In this document: positions 23,542 through 35,700 of the stretch, piece after piece
How the letters are laid out: every line of letters starts with the position of its first letter
Position numbering within the stretch: the stretch's first letter is position 1
NCBI GenBank assembly: GCA_945864225.1
Contig: CAMBAL010000018.1
Location: 1 to 40,914, forward strand
Reading direction: 5' to 3'
Length of the DNA: 40,914 nucleotides
Source of the DNA: an uncultured Blautia sp.
Lineage (GTDB): Bacteria > Bacillota > Clostridia > Lachnospirales > Lachnospiraceae
The notes under the pieces: generated by a model
Seen by the model: the letters and a program-made list of their open reading frames with translations, nothing else
Told to the model about the DNA's origin: nothing
Databases searched by the model: none
Program-made: the position numbers and the translations under genes

Positions 23542-24633
23542 TCATGATAACAGATAATTCTTCAGGAACTCGTAAATCTGCTGTTCCGTTGGAGGACAGC
23601 CGTCCAGATGGCATCTGAAATTTCTGGTACAGTGCCCGATCCCCAGTTCTCCTGTTTTCCCACGCCAGCCCTGTCCGATGCAGATTTTTTCTTCCAGTCT
23701 TTCAAACAGACCTTCCTCCCGCAGCATATCCAGAGCAGGAATCAGATATCCGTAACAGGCACTGCATGACTCCACTTCTTCCACGGCATCCTGAAGCTCC
23801 ACAACTTTCCGGGATTTTGGCATTGGTTCCGCATCCCCTTTGCTGCACAGGCAGATTTCTGCCTTATGAATATCCGCACATCCAGCCCCCAGCTGTTCTG
23901 CCATAACCACATAAGGAACCTCTGACACCTCATAATGCATCATATGGCAGACATAGGCATCCATCAATACAGGATCTCTTCCGGCAAGAATCCGGTTCAT
24001 CACCACCGGATGACCGCCATCCTCAAAATCCAGATCGCCGCAGATATTATCTACCACAATAAAATCCTGATAAATCCCTGCTGCAAGATGTGCAATCGGT
24101 TTATGGAGCCCCAAAGAATGAAAGCGTCTTTTTTCGAAATTAGGAATCAGGCCTTTCATATTTTTCAGCGCACATGTGATTTTTGTCTGACAATGTCCCT
24201 TCAGAACCGGAACATTAATCATAAAATCAACATTCTCCACACAGGCGCACAGATGCAGTTCCATTCCTGCGCAATCCTTTACAACCGCTTTTTCTTTCTG
24301 GGTATCTATAAATGGAACTCCGTACTTTTCCGAAAGCTCTTTATATCCGCAGACTTCATAAGCCTCGGACGTTCTGTCGCCAACCCAGGATCCTTCCATC
24401 ATGGTCAGATTTGTAAACTCATTCTCCTGCAAATATTCCAGAATCCCGGCAACCACCTCCGGATGCGTGGTTCCTCCGTAGGAAGCCACTGTCGGAGAAA
24501 CCAGATTGGGTTTGATCCCGATTCTGGAGTTCCGATTACCGATCAGACCAGCCAGATCACATACCGTCAGCAATTCTTTTGTCATTTCTTTATATTCTGT
24601 ACCACTTTTTATATAAATCTGATTTTTTTCCAT
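23542..24633 (-). CDS. DUF362 domain protein
   Basis: A 363-residue protein of the DUF362 family (N-terminal GIKPNLVSP and the central VPVLKGHCQTKITCALKNMKG and LMDAYVCH stretches, in parts). The family is of unknown biochemical role; members are often fused to or encoded near ferredoxin domains. This one has many Cys (at least fourteen) including CSACYG near residue 290, but no complete 4Fe-4S motif. No signal peptide. The ATG follows GGAG by 8 bases. The gene comes 84 bases after azlD on the same strand, separated by a small hairpin. Confidence 0.85.
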   Translation of the reverse strand: MEKNQIYIKSGTEYKEMTKELLTVCDLAGLIGNRNSRIGIKPNLVSPTVASYGGTTHPEVVAGILEYLQENEFTNLTMMEGSWVGDRTSEAYEVCGYKELSEKYGVPFIDTQKEKAVVKDCAGMELHLCACVENVDFMINVPVLKGHCQTKITCALKNMKGLIPNFEKRRFHSLGLHKPIAHLAAGIYQDFIVVDNICGDLDFEDGGHPVVMNRILAGRDPVLMDAYVCHMMHYEVSEVPYVVMAEQLGAGCADIHKAEICLCSKGDAEPMPKSRKVVELQDAVEEVESCSACYGYLIPALDMLREEGLFERLEEKICIGQGWRGKTGELGIGHCTRNFRCHLDGCPPTEQQIYEFLKNYLLS

Positions 24634-24657
24634 ATCGATTCTCCAATTTAATTTTTA

Positions 24658-24673
24658 CAGACAGAAATGTCTG
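24658..24673. terminator. Small hairpin between azlD and DUF362 gene
   Basis: A 6-bp stem CAGACA/TGTCTG with a GAAA-type tetraloop. The following bases on the minus strand are A/T rich but not a T-run, so it is a weak terminator at most. Beside it, TGCTTTTACAG is repeated (24672-24698). Confidence 0.3.
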
Positions 24674-24717
24674 CTTTTACAGGCATTGCTTTTACAGTTT
24701 AATATCGTTCTTTTATG

Positions 24718-25041
24718 TTAAAACAGAACTTGTACAAAGAGCATATAACAGACTGTTCCACTTACGATTGAGAGCAGGGTATTATGCTTCCACTTATGTA
24801 ATACGACCACCAGCAAGGCGGACACGATTTCCGGAATCCCGTGTGCCGGACCGGTGAAACTGGTGTTTTTCAGGCAATATACAACCAGCATTGCCATAAT
24901 TGCCGGCGGCAGAACATTTCCCAGATAAAGTATCGGACGGGGTGTTCCCCTGGAAAATACCGCAAACGGCAAAAAACGAAGAAGCTGTGTCACTGCCCCC
25001 ATAACAAGAATCAACATCAGCGAATATTTCACATCAATCAT
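24718..25041 (-). CDS. azlD: Branched-chain amino acid exporter subunit AzlD
   Basis: A 107-residue membrane protein with about four hydrophobic segments, the usual size and pattern of AzlD (FLPFAVF and LPPAIMAMLVVYCLK are typical). With AzlC it forms an exporter for branched-chain amino acids or their analogues. Its ATG lies within the last codons of azlC (8-base overlap) and has GAGGAAG upstream, so the two are translationally coupled. Confidence 0.92.
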   Translation of the reverse strand: MIDVKYSLMLILVMGAVTQLLRFLPFAVFSRGTPRPILYLGNVLPPAIMAMLVVYCLKNTSFTGPAHGIPEIVSALLVVVLHKWKHNTLLSIVSGTVCYMLFVQVLF

Positions 25042-25732
25042 GATCCGCTTCCTCCTTTGTAATAACCCCTTTCAAAACAAAAAGACCTGCCGTAATGCCG
25101 ATCATGGATGGTATCAGAAAATTGGATACACCGAACACCGCAAGACAGATTACCGTAACCGCAATTCCAAGCACTGCAGGGATATGCTGTTTATTTTTCT
25201 CCCACTGTTCCACCATGATGACTACAAAAAGTGCAGTCATGGAAAAGTCAATTCCGTTTGTATTAAACGGGATGACACTTCCCAGAAGGCCTCCAAGAAA
25301 GCTGCCCAGCACCCAGTAGCTCTGATCCATCAGGGTAACCCAGAAATAATAATCTTTTTTACGGATTCCTTCCGGCAGACAGGGATCACACACAAGAGAA
25401 TACGTCTCATCTGTCAGCCCGTAAATCAGATAGGGCCTTGCGGCTCCTGTATCACGGTATTTCTCAACCATCGATACCCCATAAAAAACATGTCTTGCAT
25501 TTACCATCAATGTCATAAATGCTGCTGTAAGCAGGGATCCATGCCCTGCAAGGAGGCCGACTCCCACATACTGCATGGATCCGGCATAAATAGCTACGCT
25601 CATCAGGACTGCCCACCAGAAGGAATATCCCTTGTCATGAAGCAGGATACCAAATCCGATCCCGAGTACAAGATATCCTGCCATCACGGGAATCGTCGAT
25701 AAAAATGAATATTTTATTGTCTGTCTGTTCAT
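25034..25732 (-). CDS. azlC: Branched-chain amino acid exporter subunit AzlC
   Basis: A 232-residue membrane protein with 7 or more segments. GIGFGILLHDKGYS, GSMQYVGVGLL and LMVNARHVFYGVSM are the AzlC signatures. It is the larger subunit of the AzlCD exporter. GAGG is 8 bases before the ATG, and a strong promoter at 25796-25824 carries a palindrome over its -35 element, so it is probably controlled by a repressor. The usual AzlB/Lrp regulator gene is not next to it. Confidence 0.94.
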   Translation of the reverse strand: MNRQTIKYSFLSTIPVMAGYLVLGIGFGILLHDKGYSFWWAVLMSVAIYAGSMQYVGVGLLAGHGSLLTAAFMTLMVNARHVFYGVSMVEKYRDTGAARPYLIYGLTDETYSLVCDPCLPEGIRKKDYYFWVTLMDQSYWVLGSFLGGLLGSVIPFNTNGIDFSMTALFVVIMVEQWEKNKQHIPAVLGIAVTVICLAVFGVSNFLIPSMIGITAGLFVLKGVITKEEADHD

Positions 25733-25795
25733 TTCCAGTTCCTCATTTGTCTTCCGAAATTTATGTTAAAGCTGCAAACATATCGGACATGAAAC

Positions 25796-25824
25796 ATTTT
25801 ATCATACAATAATGACCGGGTCAA
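25796..25824 (-). promoter_or_regulatory. Promoter and candidate operator of azlCD
   Basis: Minus-strand TTGACC (25819-25824), 17-base spacer, TAAAAT (25796-25801). TGACC-G-GGTCA (25813-25823) overlaps the -35, and a second palindrome, GTCAAAAA-AC-TTTTTGAC, lies just upstream (about 25820-25837). Confidence 0.65.
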
Positions 25825-25843
25825 AAAACTTTTTGACAAACTC

Positions 25844-25901
25844 AAAAACAAGACAACGGCGGGGAGCTTTAATGTTTGCTCTCCGCCATTGTCTTGTTTT
25901 T
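25844..25901 (-). terminator. Strong terminator of the giant protein/protease operon
   Basis: A stem of over 20 pairs with two or three mismatches (AAAAACAAGACAA...GGCGG...GAGC paired with GCTC...CCGCC...TTGTCTTGTTTTT), loop about 25867-25876, T-run at the end on the minus strand. It lies 3 bases after the protease stop codon. Confidence 0.92.
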
Positions 25902-25904
25902 ATA

Positions 25905-26693
25905 TCAGGGAGTTTCCAGGTAGCCCCAGCCGTACCAGTCGTCGTATCCGGGCTCTCCCATATCCTGCGTCATATCCGCGAAATGTTCTGTGATCAGCAA
26001 AGGATCATTGCCGTCCTGAAGATAATCGGCGATCATGCCGGAGACACGGGCGGCGGCATAGGATGAGCCTTTTTCATCGCCGCAGTCACCGCGGACACAG
26101 AAATCGACGGCTTCTCCGTAAAGATACCACAGGCTGGTCTGCGGCTCTCCTTCCTCATTCAGGTTGACACCTGCGATGCCGATGACCTCGTCCCATGCGG
26201 CGGGATAAGCGACGGTACCGGGACCGGTGCTCAAACTCAGATTACCGGTGCTGGCAACGAGGATGGCGCCCTGGTCATGAGCGTGGAGAATGGCTTCATG
26301 AAGAGCGTCACTTTCGTCAGCCAGCGTCCAGCTCATGTTGATAACATCCGCGTGATATGTATCCACGGCGGCATACAGCGCGGAAATAATAGCCTCTTCA
26401 TTCACGGTATCCTGAGAATCAAAACACTTGAGCATAACCACCTTCGCCTCCGGCGCACCGTTTCGCACCAGCGAACAGATACGGGTGCCATGGCCGACAG
26501 AATCCGTCAGATCATCAGGATCATCCAGGAAGCTCTCTCCTTCCGTGTGATTCTCGCTGCAGCCGGAATCAAGGATACAGACAGTGATCTCTTCCGCTGC
26601 ATAACAGGTCGTCCACGGAAGGATCATGAATAAAATCAGAATTGCAGGAAGAGCCGAAACTCTTCCTGCAAAGTTAAAAATCGTTCGTTTCAT
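25905..26693 (-). CDS. Secreted subtilisin-like serine protease (S8), compact
   Basis: A 262-residue peptidase. A signal peptide (cleavage about TCYAA|EE, residue 33) leads straight into the catalytic domain. The triad is Asp42 (ILDSGC), His68 (GHGTRI) and Ser211 (KGSSYAAARVSG), with the oxyanion Asn151 (STGN). The usual GTSxAxP around the serine reads GSSYAAA, and there are about five other Cys residues. No propeptide is present, and the domain is near the minimum size for the family. The ATG is 8 bases after the stop of the giant surface protein gene, with AAGG 5 bases upstream. Processing or release of that protein is the obvious guess. Confidence 0.88.
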   Translation of the reverse strand: MKRTIFNFAGRVSALPAILILFMILPWTTCYAAEEITVCILDSGCSENHTEGESFLDDPDDLTDSVGHGTRICSLVRNGAPEAKVVMLKCFDSQDTVNEEAIISALYAAVDTYHADVINMSWTLADESDALHEAILHAHDQGAILVASTGNLSLSTGPGTVAYPAAWDEVIGIAGVNLNEEGEPQTSLWYLYGEAVDFCVRGDCGDEKGSSYAAARVSGMIADYLQDGNDPLLITEHFADMTQDMGEPGYDDWYGWGYLETP

Positions 26694-26701
26694 ATTACCT
26701 T

Positions 26702-29700
26702 CTATTCCGGAAGTTCTCCGGCTGCTGCTTCAGCAGCCGGTGCTTCCTGAACTGGTTCCGGGGCCGGTTCGGACATCGGCTCCGGTTCGGCCGTGGGTTC
26801 CACGATCGGCTCGGCCGTGGGTTCCGGAGTCGGCTCGACCGTAGGTACCGGAGTCGGCTCAGCCGTTGGTATCGGGGTCGGCTCAGCGGTAGGTACCGGA
26901 GTCGGCTCAGCCGTTGGTTCCGGAGTCGGCTCGGCGGTTGGTTCCGGGGTCGGCTCGGCCGTAAATTCCGGAGTCGGCTCGGCCGTTGGTGTCAGAGTCG
27001 GCTCGGCCGTTGGTTCGACGTAAGCCATTAGTTCGAACAGTGCTTCTCCCCAGGAAACGCTGCCGTCCTCCAGAACTGCACCTACGTACAGCTTATAACG
27101 TCCGGAAACGTAATCCGCTGCATCCAGTTCGATCTTCTTTTCTTGGGTCATGTCGATCAGCTCCGGTTCGGACTGGCCGTCCTGCTGCTGGGTGTATACC
27201 AGATATTCGGAAGCGGTCTTGCTCACATCCCACTTGAATTCAACCTTCTTCTGGTCTTTTGCAAGCTGGATCGTCCACAGGTCATCGGTCTTCTTCGCAT
27301 CCTGTTTCGGCTCGATCCTGACCACATTTCCGATGGCGCCGGGTTCCAGTACAGGCGTAGGTTCCACTGTCGGCACGGCGGCTGCCGCCCTGCTGCGCAG
27401 GCTGAAGGAGGATGCGTTCGTCACTGTCGTATTGTTCTGATCCGCAAGTTCCATGTAGACATCAAGGTCTGACAGGGTCCACTTGGTTTGGCCGCTTCCA
27501 TATTTAATCGTACACACAGCATTCCCTGACTCATTACTCTCTACTTCTAAATAAACCTCAAAACGGTTGGCACCGGAGACAATATGGGATCCGTCGGCTT
27601 TGTATTCGTTGTCGCTCAGGAGTATATCTGTTCCATGACGATAGACTTGGATTCTGCTGACATGCAACATGCCCAGATTTCCGCCATCCAGGCTCATCCA
27701 TACCTCGGTTTCGGCAGTGCCATACTTGTTATCCGTTATGGTCTTTCTATCTCTGGATGTCAAGTTGCCCACCCCGTAGAGATAATTGCCGCTTCTCATA
27801 ATGATATTGGCATATCTGTAGTTAGTAACCGGCAATTCGATCTCAACATCAGCCTCACGATAGTTGCTGCCCACTACGCCATTGATTGTCTCTGTATACG
27901 GTTGGAACACCGCATTGTAGACAGCGGTATTTTCAACAAACTTATCGGGATCCGGCCATTCCATCCATCCGGGCACACTCTCACCGGTCTTATCATTGAC
28001 GGGCAATCTCTTGATGCGAGGCTCGAAATTTCCAAACGTGTTAACCGGCTCCGCAGGCGGTTCAGGCTGGTAGACATTTTCTTCGGCGATATAGCCGCCG
28101 CAATTATTGGTATCGGGCGTTGATCGGCTAACCTGCACGGTGAAGGTTTCCCTAAGCTGGGCGTAGTTCTCCGGCTTATCCACATATGGCAGGTAGTATG
28201 CCTCCACGGAGTGTCCGTCACCGAAGTCTGCATTGTCTCCTTTAATACTTGCGCACAGCGTTATGCCTTTCATGGAAGCATCCCAAACCCACTTGCCGTT
28301 GATCTGCTCACCGTTGATACCGGTAACCACCAGCCCCGAGAGCATGTCGTTGGCAGTCTTGATTATATCATTTGACGTGCCGTTTGGATCTGTGCACAGC
28401 TGCTGACCGTAGCTCAGCGGGGAGACAGAATGTTTGGTCTTATCCAGCTTCAGCTTCGCGGGCTGAATGGTAAAAGTCCTAACCTTATCGGCTGTAGTTC
28501 CGTCACTCCACGCAGTATTTACGCTATCCTTTAGCTTCAGGACGACTGTGTAATCACCCGCGTCAATGCCGCCGCTGTTGCTCTCCACGGTGTAGTAGGC
28601 GGTGTCGGAAATGTTCGCCTTCTGCAGGGTTCCATTGTACTCTGCCGGCTCGATCACAGGGATCGCCACCTTGCCGGAGGTCACCGTGATTTTTACCGGT
28701 GCCTTGCAGGGGTTAAACAGATCCGTACGATCCGGCTGGAAGACGATATTGTACTCGAATGTGCCGACTTTATCCAGTACGGTGTCCGGGTTCTCCCATA
28801 CCAGGGTTCCTGTCAGATCGCCATAGTTCTCAATGGCCCATTTGTAGGTTTCACTACATGCTTCGATATCAAACAAGCTCCAATGAGAGTAGCTTCCCTT
28901 TAACAGAGTCATGTAGTCGATATCGCCCAGCTTTGTGCCTCCTTCAACGGTGAGCGGCATTAAGGCGTTGGGGCGATTGAAACTCGTATCCGAGGGAACG
29001 ATTTTGAAAGTCGCGCTGGTATTCGCGCTAGCGTTCGGGTCGACAAGATAATATTCATCCAGATCAAAAGGATACGCTTCATATTGTTTGCCTGGTTCAT
29101 CATCGTAGACGTAACGTGTTGTCAGTTCAAGGGGTTTATCTTTCTCCAGCGTGATTGTAGCCGTACCGGGCATGTACGAGTCCACTTTAAACATTGCGTT
29201 AATTCCCATGTTGCTCGGCATCCTGTCGCCGGTATCGACATCGACCATATAGAAACCATCTAAATGCCTATATATTACAATATACAGGTAAAACCCGCCC
29301 AAAAATTCCTCACCGTAATACGGGACTTCATCGCCGAGATCGAACACCGGTTTCACGCCGATCTGCGCGGACACGGCGATTGCCGTCTGCGCGCTGCTGT
29401 ATTTCTTGGTATCTTCAGGTGTGAACACCACCTCGTATATCAGTTCCCCGTTATCCTTACCCAGCGGTCTGATGCCGGGATCCGCCCACTGGAAGGTACC
29501 AGGTACCTCGATTCCTTTTTCGTCTTTTGCCGTACCGGTCAGTTCCACATCGGCAAGGGTGGTGCCGTAAGGAATGTATTTCTTTCCTTCCGGATAAACA
29601 GCGCTCACATCGATGGTTACCGGGTTCAGCAAAGACTTCACGCTGATGTTCTTGCTTGCGGCTGTGATATTACCGTCATCGTCGATGAAGGATATGGTTA

Positions 29701-32700
29701 CTCTATAAGTATAGATATCACCATCTTTATTCTGAACCGCATCTCCGATCTTTTCAACTTCGCTCATAAGAGCTTTTCCATAGATGTCGACATATTTATA
29801 TTCATTTTCATATTTATTATTATTTTCATCTTCATCTACTAATATAAAAGTCGGAGAAGCCAGAGCTGTCTGGACAAAGCTGTCGATATTTTCCAGCTCG
29901 TTCACGCTCATGGTAGCTGATGACGGAATGGCACCAAGCAGTTTCTGGATGATCTCCTGGACAGGAACTCTGGTCTCCCAGACATCCCGGAACTCATGAT
30001 CACCGGTGGATCCCTTGGGGATCACCACTTCAAGTGCCGGCTCGTCACTGTCTCCATCGACCCATCCGAGGAAGTTATAGCCTACCGCGGAAGGATTGAC
30101 CAGCGTAATATCATCTCTTTCAATCGTATACGTGCGTGGGTTGTCCGCCTCGCCGCGACGGAGTTTGAATTCTTTTGAGAAGAGGGAATATTCCACAATC
30201 TTCCAGGTCGCAGTCAAGGTGATATTACCATAAGAACCTGCCTCGATCCAGCAATCGAAACTATCGTCGTATTTGGCAGGGCCCGTTACTTCCCAGCCGC
30301 AGAATTCATATCCTTCGCGGGTAGGATGGGCAATGTCGATCCTGTCGTCCTCGACGGTGTAGGATGCCGGGTTGCCGGGGTCGTTCGTGCCGCCGTTCAT
30401 AATGTAGGTGATAGTATAATCCACAGGCTTCCATCCCGCATACAGATTCATATCGCCTTCCACGAGATAAGTGGCAAAATCGATCTCATCTTCCTCCTGG
30501 CAGTCCGACGTACGGTACCAGCCGGTAAATTCGTAGTTTGTGCGTTCGGGATCCGGGGGAACTTCCTTCTTAATCAGTTCACCGACATATTCGGTTGCCG
30601 GCCAGTGGAGATCCAAGCTTTCCTCTTCTTTATAGTTCAGCCAATAATCAAACTTGGCCTTCTCTAACCAGCGTGCATAGAAGGTCATGCTTTCGTAGAG
30701 CCAGTACTCGCTGGATTCCTTATGCACTTCACCGGTGTAATCAGGCGTGCGATACCAGCCGCCGAAATCATAGCCCTCGATGTACGGCAGGACCAGTTCC
30801 ACCATTTGCTGGTCGACCCTCATCTCGAAGGTGAACCGTTCCTTTTCCGAATCATCGCCAGGGAAGATCTGAACATGAGCGCTTTCAAGTCCATCCCCGG
30901 AACCGCCTCCGACGATTCCGTAGTATTGTGCCTTACCCTTCTGGCCGCCAAAGTCCACGGTGACAGTCACCCACCAGTCGGCGTAGAGGTCGGTGTTTTC
31001 GGTGAACGTTTCGCTGCCGGTATATGGGTTGCCTTTAAATTCGGAATTATCGTACCAGCCCTTGAAGATCAGGCCTTCCACAACAGGATTCTCCGGCATG
31101 GTAATGCTTCCATCCTCCGCGATATCGGCAATGCGGTAGATGCCCATATCGCCGTAGTTATACCGGAAGTTCACCTGATTGATCTTCACACCGCGCAGGT
31201 CGATGCTCACATCCTGTGCCGGCATGATAAAGGTGACCGTATTCTCAGTGATATCGTCCGTATTCTTAGTGATGTCGTAGTTGAGGTCCGCAGCATCAGA
31301 GGTGAGCCGCAGGTTGTTATAGCCTTCCAGCAGAATTGCGGAAAGGGTCACCTCAGCACCGGGAACGATGGCGTTCATCATGGAAGCATCAGGGTACTGG
31401 ATCTCCCAGGACTTAATGCTGCCGGCATCACTGTTAACGGTGAGTTTTCTTGGAATGTGTTCCAGTCTCAGGGTGACTACAGATTCTTCCTCGTTTCCAG
31501 TGAGGGTCAGTCCGCTTTCAAAGGCATCCATGCCGGATCTGTGCAGCAGGATTGCGCGCTCTGTTCCGTCAAATGCGGCGCGGTCCGCGGTCAGGGTCCA
31601 GCGGTTCGTTTCTCCCTCCACAGGAGCAAAGGTCAGAGTCGCTGCCGAGCTGTTTTCGACGGTGAACTCGGTGCCATCGGGCGCGTCAGGCGCTTCGATG
31701 ATGTAGGTGATCTTTCCGGGAACGCCTCCCACGGTCACCTCCACATCCATGAAGGCACTGCTGTAACAGTTCAGGTCGTCCGGGGTAAAGGTTATCCTGT
31801 AGGTGGATGTACCTACTCCCGGCAGAGTGGATGGAGCCTCCCATGCAAAGGTACCTGCAACTGTATCTTCAGCAGACGTTGACGCGTTCAGAGCAAGGTC
31901 CGCAGGGGTAATGCTGCTCAAAAGCCTGCCGTAATCGGCGTTGTATTTCGTGCTGCCGCTCAGGATGGTTTTTGCACGGGTGATGGTGATGACATCGCTG
32001 GCATCCGTGCCTGCGATGGCGTACAGGGACTTGTCGCTGACGCCGGAGATCTCACAGGTCTCATAAGACTTCAGTTTGACAGTGGCCCTGCCGGGCGTGA
32101 TCATGGACTGTTCGAGCACAGCGCCCGTGATGTTGAAGCTCGCGCCCGTGATCATCTTGCGGGTCGCGATATCACTTGCGTAGAACTTGCACTCGGTTAC
32201 ATCCACTGCCCGTCCCATATATTCGATGGTATCGGGCGCATCGAGGACGATTTTCACGCCGATCTGGGTATTGACGGCGATCTGCGTTTCCGCAGTGCTG
32301 TATGTGCCGGAATCCTCAGGTGTGAACACGACCTTGTAGATTTCACTTCCGTTGTCCGCGCTAAGGGGAACGATGGTGTCATCCGCCCACGCGAAGCTTC
32401 CCTTTACCTCTGTGCTGCCATAGCTTGCCGTTCCGGTCAGTGCCACACTAGCGAGGCTCGTGCCGTAAGGGATATAACTGCTGTCCGCCGGATAGCCGGC
32501 TTCCGCTTTGATGGTGACAGGGTTCTTCAGTACCCGCAGCAGGAAATCCTTGCTGTCAGAGAAGGTATTTTCTTCATCCTGATAGGTCACGGTCACGGTC
32601 GCGGTGTAGGAATAGCCCTCGCCGTCCTCTTCCGCTTCGCCGTACGGTACGGCCTCTACGGAAAGATGTGCAAGATGGTCGGCACAGTTCTCATCATCCT

Positions 32701-35700
32701 CCACTGCGTTCCATGCGATTTCCCGGATCACATCGGTGCCCGTGAAATCATTGATACTCATCTTGTGGGAATCCGGGATGGCCGCCAGTGCCGCTTCCAC
32801 GATTTTGGCATTGGGGTCGTCGGCTCTCCATTTGGCAGTATAGCTGCGGTTTCCGGTGGAGCCCGCCGGGATCTTCACTTCCAGCGTCGGTTCCGTGAGA
32901 TCCGTGCCCGTCCAGCCGAGGAAGGTATAGCCTTTTGCTGCGGGGTTGTTCAGCACGATCTCCGCACTCTCAACATTGTAGCTTTCCGGATTTGGCGCAG
33001 CCGTTTCGCCGCGGATGAGTTTGTAACTGATGGTATACGTAATGGGTTTCCATCCGGCACTCAGGGTGATGGCACCGGTGGAACCGGCAGGGATCACCAC
33101 ATCGGTTGTCGGCTCTGCCAGACCCGTTCCCGTCCAGCCAAGGAACTGGTAACCCTTCCGTTCGGGTCTTCCGATGGCGGTCTCACCGCTCTCAACGGTA
33201 TAGCTGTCCGGATTGGACGCACTGTTCTCACCGCCGTTCAGCTCGTAGCTGATGGAATATACTTCCGGTTCCCATCCGGCGTACAGCGTCATGGTGCCTT
33301 CAACCAGGTAGGTATCCGGGTCGATCCGGTCTGCTTCCCCCAAGGCCGGTGTGCGGTACCAGCCGGTAAATTTGTAGCCGTCACGCTGCGGTACTTCACC
33401 GGGGGCATTCTGCATCTTCATGCCCACATATTCCAGGGCCTCATGGAATGGAGCCTCGTCCACGCCGTCATTCTTCCTGTAGGTCAGGGTGGCGGCCTTC
33501 TTCCAGCAGGCGTAGAAGGTCACGCCTCCGGTAAGCTCAAAGGACGAGAGGTTCATCATGCCCTCTCCCGAGAAATCGGGCGTGAGATACCAGCCGAAGA
33601 AACGGTATTCTGTGGATTCCGGAAGGACGATCTCAAGCGCATGGTCACCCACCTTCTGCGTGGAGTAGGTAAAACGCTCATACTCGGTCTCGTCGCCCGG
33701 GAAGATCAGTTCGAAGGAGGACGAGCCGCCGGAACCTTCCTCTCCGGAAGAGGTATCATAGGCCGCCTTGCCCTTCATAACGCCGAAGTCCACGGTGACG
33801 TTTACCCGCCAGTCGGCGTAGAGCGTGATGTTTCCGCTGAGCTTTTTGGTGAAGTCGAAGGCTTCTCCCGTGCATCCGGCATTGTCATACCAGCCTGCAA
33901 AGGTAAGGCCTTCCACGGAAGGATCTTTCGGCATGGAGATGCCGCCGTCCTCCTGCGTGTCGATTGTGCGGTAGACACCCATATCGTCATAGTTGTACAG
34001 GAACTCCGCCTGGTAATCCTTCACACCGCGCAGCACAAGTTCCACATCCTGCGCCGGCATGGTGAAGCTGAACCGGCCATTCTCATAAGAAGCATTCAGT
34101 CCCGCAGGGTCAGAGGTGGAACGCAGTTCGTTATAACCGTCCTTAAGACTGACGGAAAGGACCACCTTTTCACCGGGGGCGATGGCATCCGCCTGGCCGC
34201 CGGCAGGAGTCAGCATCTCCCAGGTGCCAATGCCGTCCATTGCGGAGACGGAGAGCTTTCTTGGAACATAGTCCAGCTTCAGGATGACCTCGGACTCTGC
34301 TTCGCGTCCGGTAATGGTCAGTCCGCATCTGACGGGGTCGTTCTCTCCCATCTGGAGCATGATCGCGTGCTCTGTGCCGTCGAAGGCAGCTCGGGCTACG
34401 TCCAGTCTCCAGCGGTTCTGCTCTCCTTCCACAGGGGCAAAGGACAGCGCCTTTTCCTCACCATAATCGGCGGTGACTGTGAACAGCGCATCGGAAGGCG
34501 CGTCAGGTGCTTCAATGATGTAGGTAACTTCACCCGGATAGCCGCTGACGGTCACCTTTGCGTCGATGGCTGCGCTGCTGTAGCAGCTCAGGTCATCCGG
34601 TGTAAAGATCACTTTGTAAGTGTATTCTCCCGCTTTCTTCAGAGGGATATTGGGATTCTCCCATGCGAAGGTACCGGCAACAGTATCTCCCGCTGCTGTT
34701 GCAGCCTTAAGATCCGGAACGATGCTGCGCAGTACACTGTCGTAATCGGCGGTGTACTCCGTCACGCCGCTGATGACCGGAACTGCGCGGGTGATGGTGA
34801 TGGTATCGCTGATATCCGTGTCGGCGATGTCGTACAGATCCGGATCGCTGACACCGGTGATCTCAAGTGTTTCGTATCCCTTCAGCGTGACAGTGGCCCT
34901 GCCGGGCGTGGTCACGGACTGTTCCAGCACAGCTCCCGTGATGCTGAAGGCCGCTCCGGTGATCTTCTCACCGGTATCTATGTCAACTGCATGGAAGCTG
35001 CACTCGGACAGATCCAGTGCGCGTCCCGTGTACTCGATGGTATCCGGCGCATCGAGGACGACCTTCACGCCGGTCCGTGCATTGACGGCGATCATCGTTT
35101 CCGCAGTGCTGTATCTGCCGGGATCCTCGGGTGTGAACACGACCTTGTAGATCTCGCTGCCGTTATCCGCGCTAAGGGGAACGATGGTGTCATCCTCCCA
35201 CGTGAAGCTTCCCTTTACGGTTTTGCCGTCAGAGGTCGCCTTTCCGGTCAGTTCCACATCCGCAAGGCGCGTGCCGTAAGGAACGGATTTTCTTCCGGAC
35301 GGATAGCGGACATCCGCGCTAATGGTAACGGGATTCTTCTCGACCTTCAGCGCAACCTTCTTGCTTTTTGCACTGATATTGCCGTCGTCGTCGGTGAAGG
35401 TAACAGTTGCTTTCACGGTATAGGAAATGCTCGCGCTTCCCTCAACCGCCTCGCCAACCTGTTCGACCGTTACGGAAATCTGATCGAGGTACGGGGCAAA
35501 AGTATCATCGCCGGTCAGCGCATCCATGGCGAGTGTTTGGATAACCTCAATGCCGGAGAAATCGTTCACACTCATCGTGTGCGAATCCGGAATTGCTGCC
35601 AGTGCCTTCGCAACGATGTCATCGATTGACGTATTGGCACGCCAGTTGGCTCTGTAGCTGCGGTTACCGGTGGAGCCTTTGGGGATCACCACATCGGTGG

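Noticed and set aside
26780-27019. A CRISPR array suggested by regular 24-base repeats
   Set aside because: The repeats are contiguous with no spacers and encode in-frame octapeptides.
32666-35629. A 987-codon open frame on the plus strand, with others of 386-625 codons at 30722-31882, 36821-38698 and 39305-40759
   Set aside because: They lie wholly opposite the giant protein gene, have no ribosome sites and no recognisable domains. Their repeated resemblance follows the repeats of the real gene. They come from the low stop-codon frequency of its complement.
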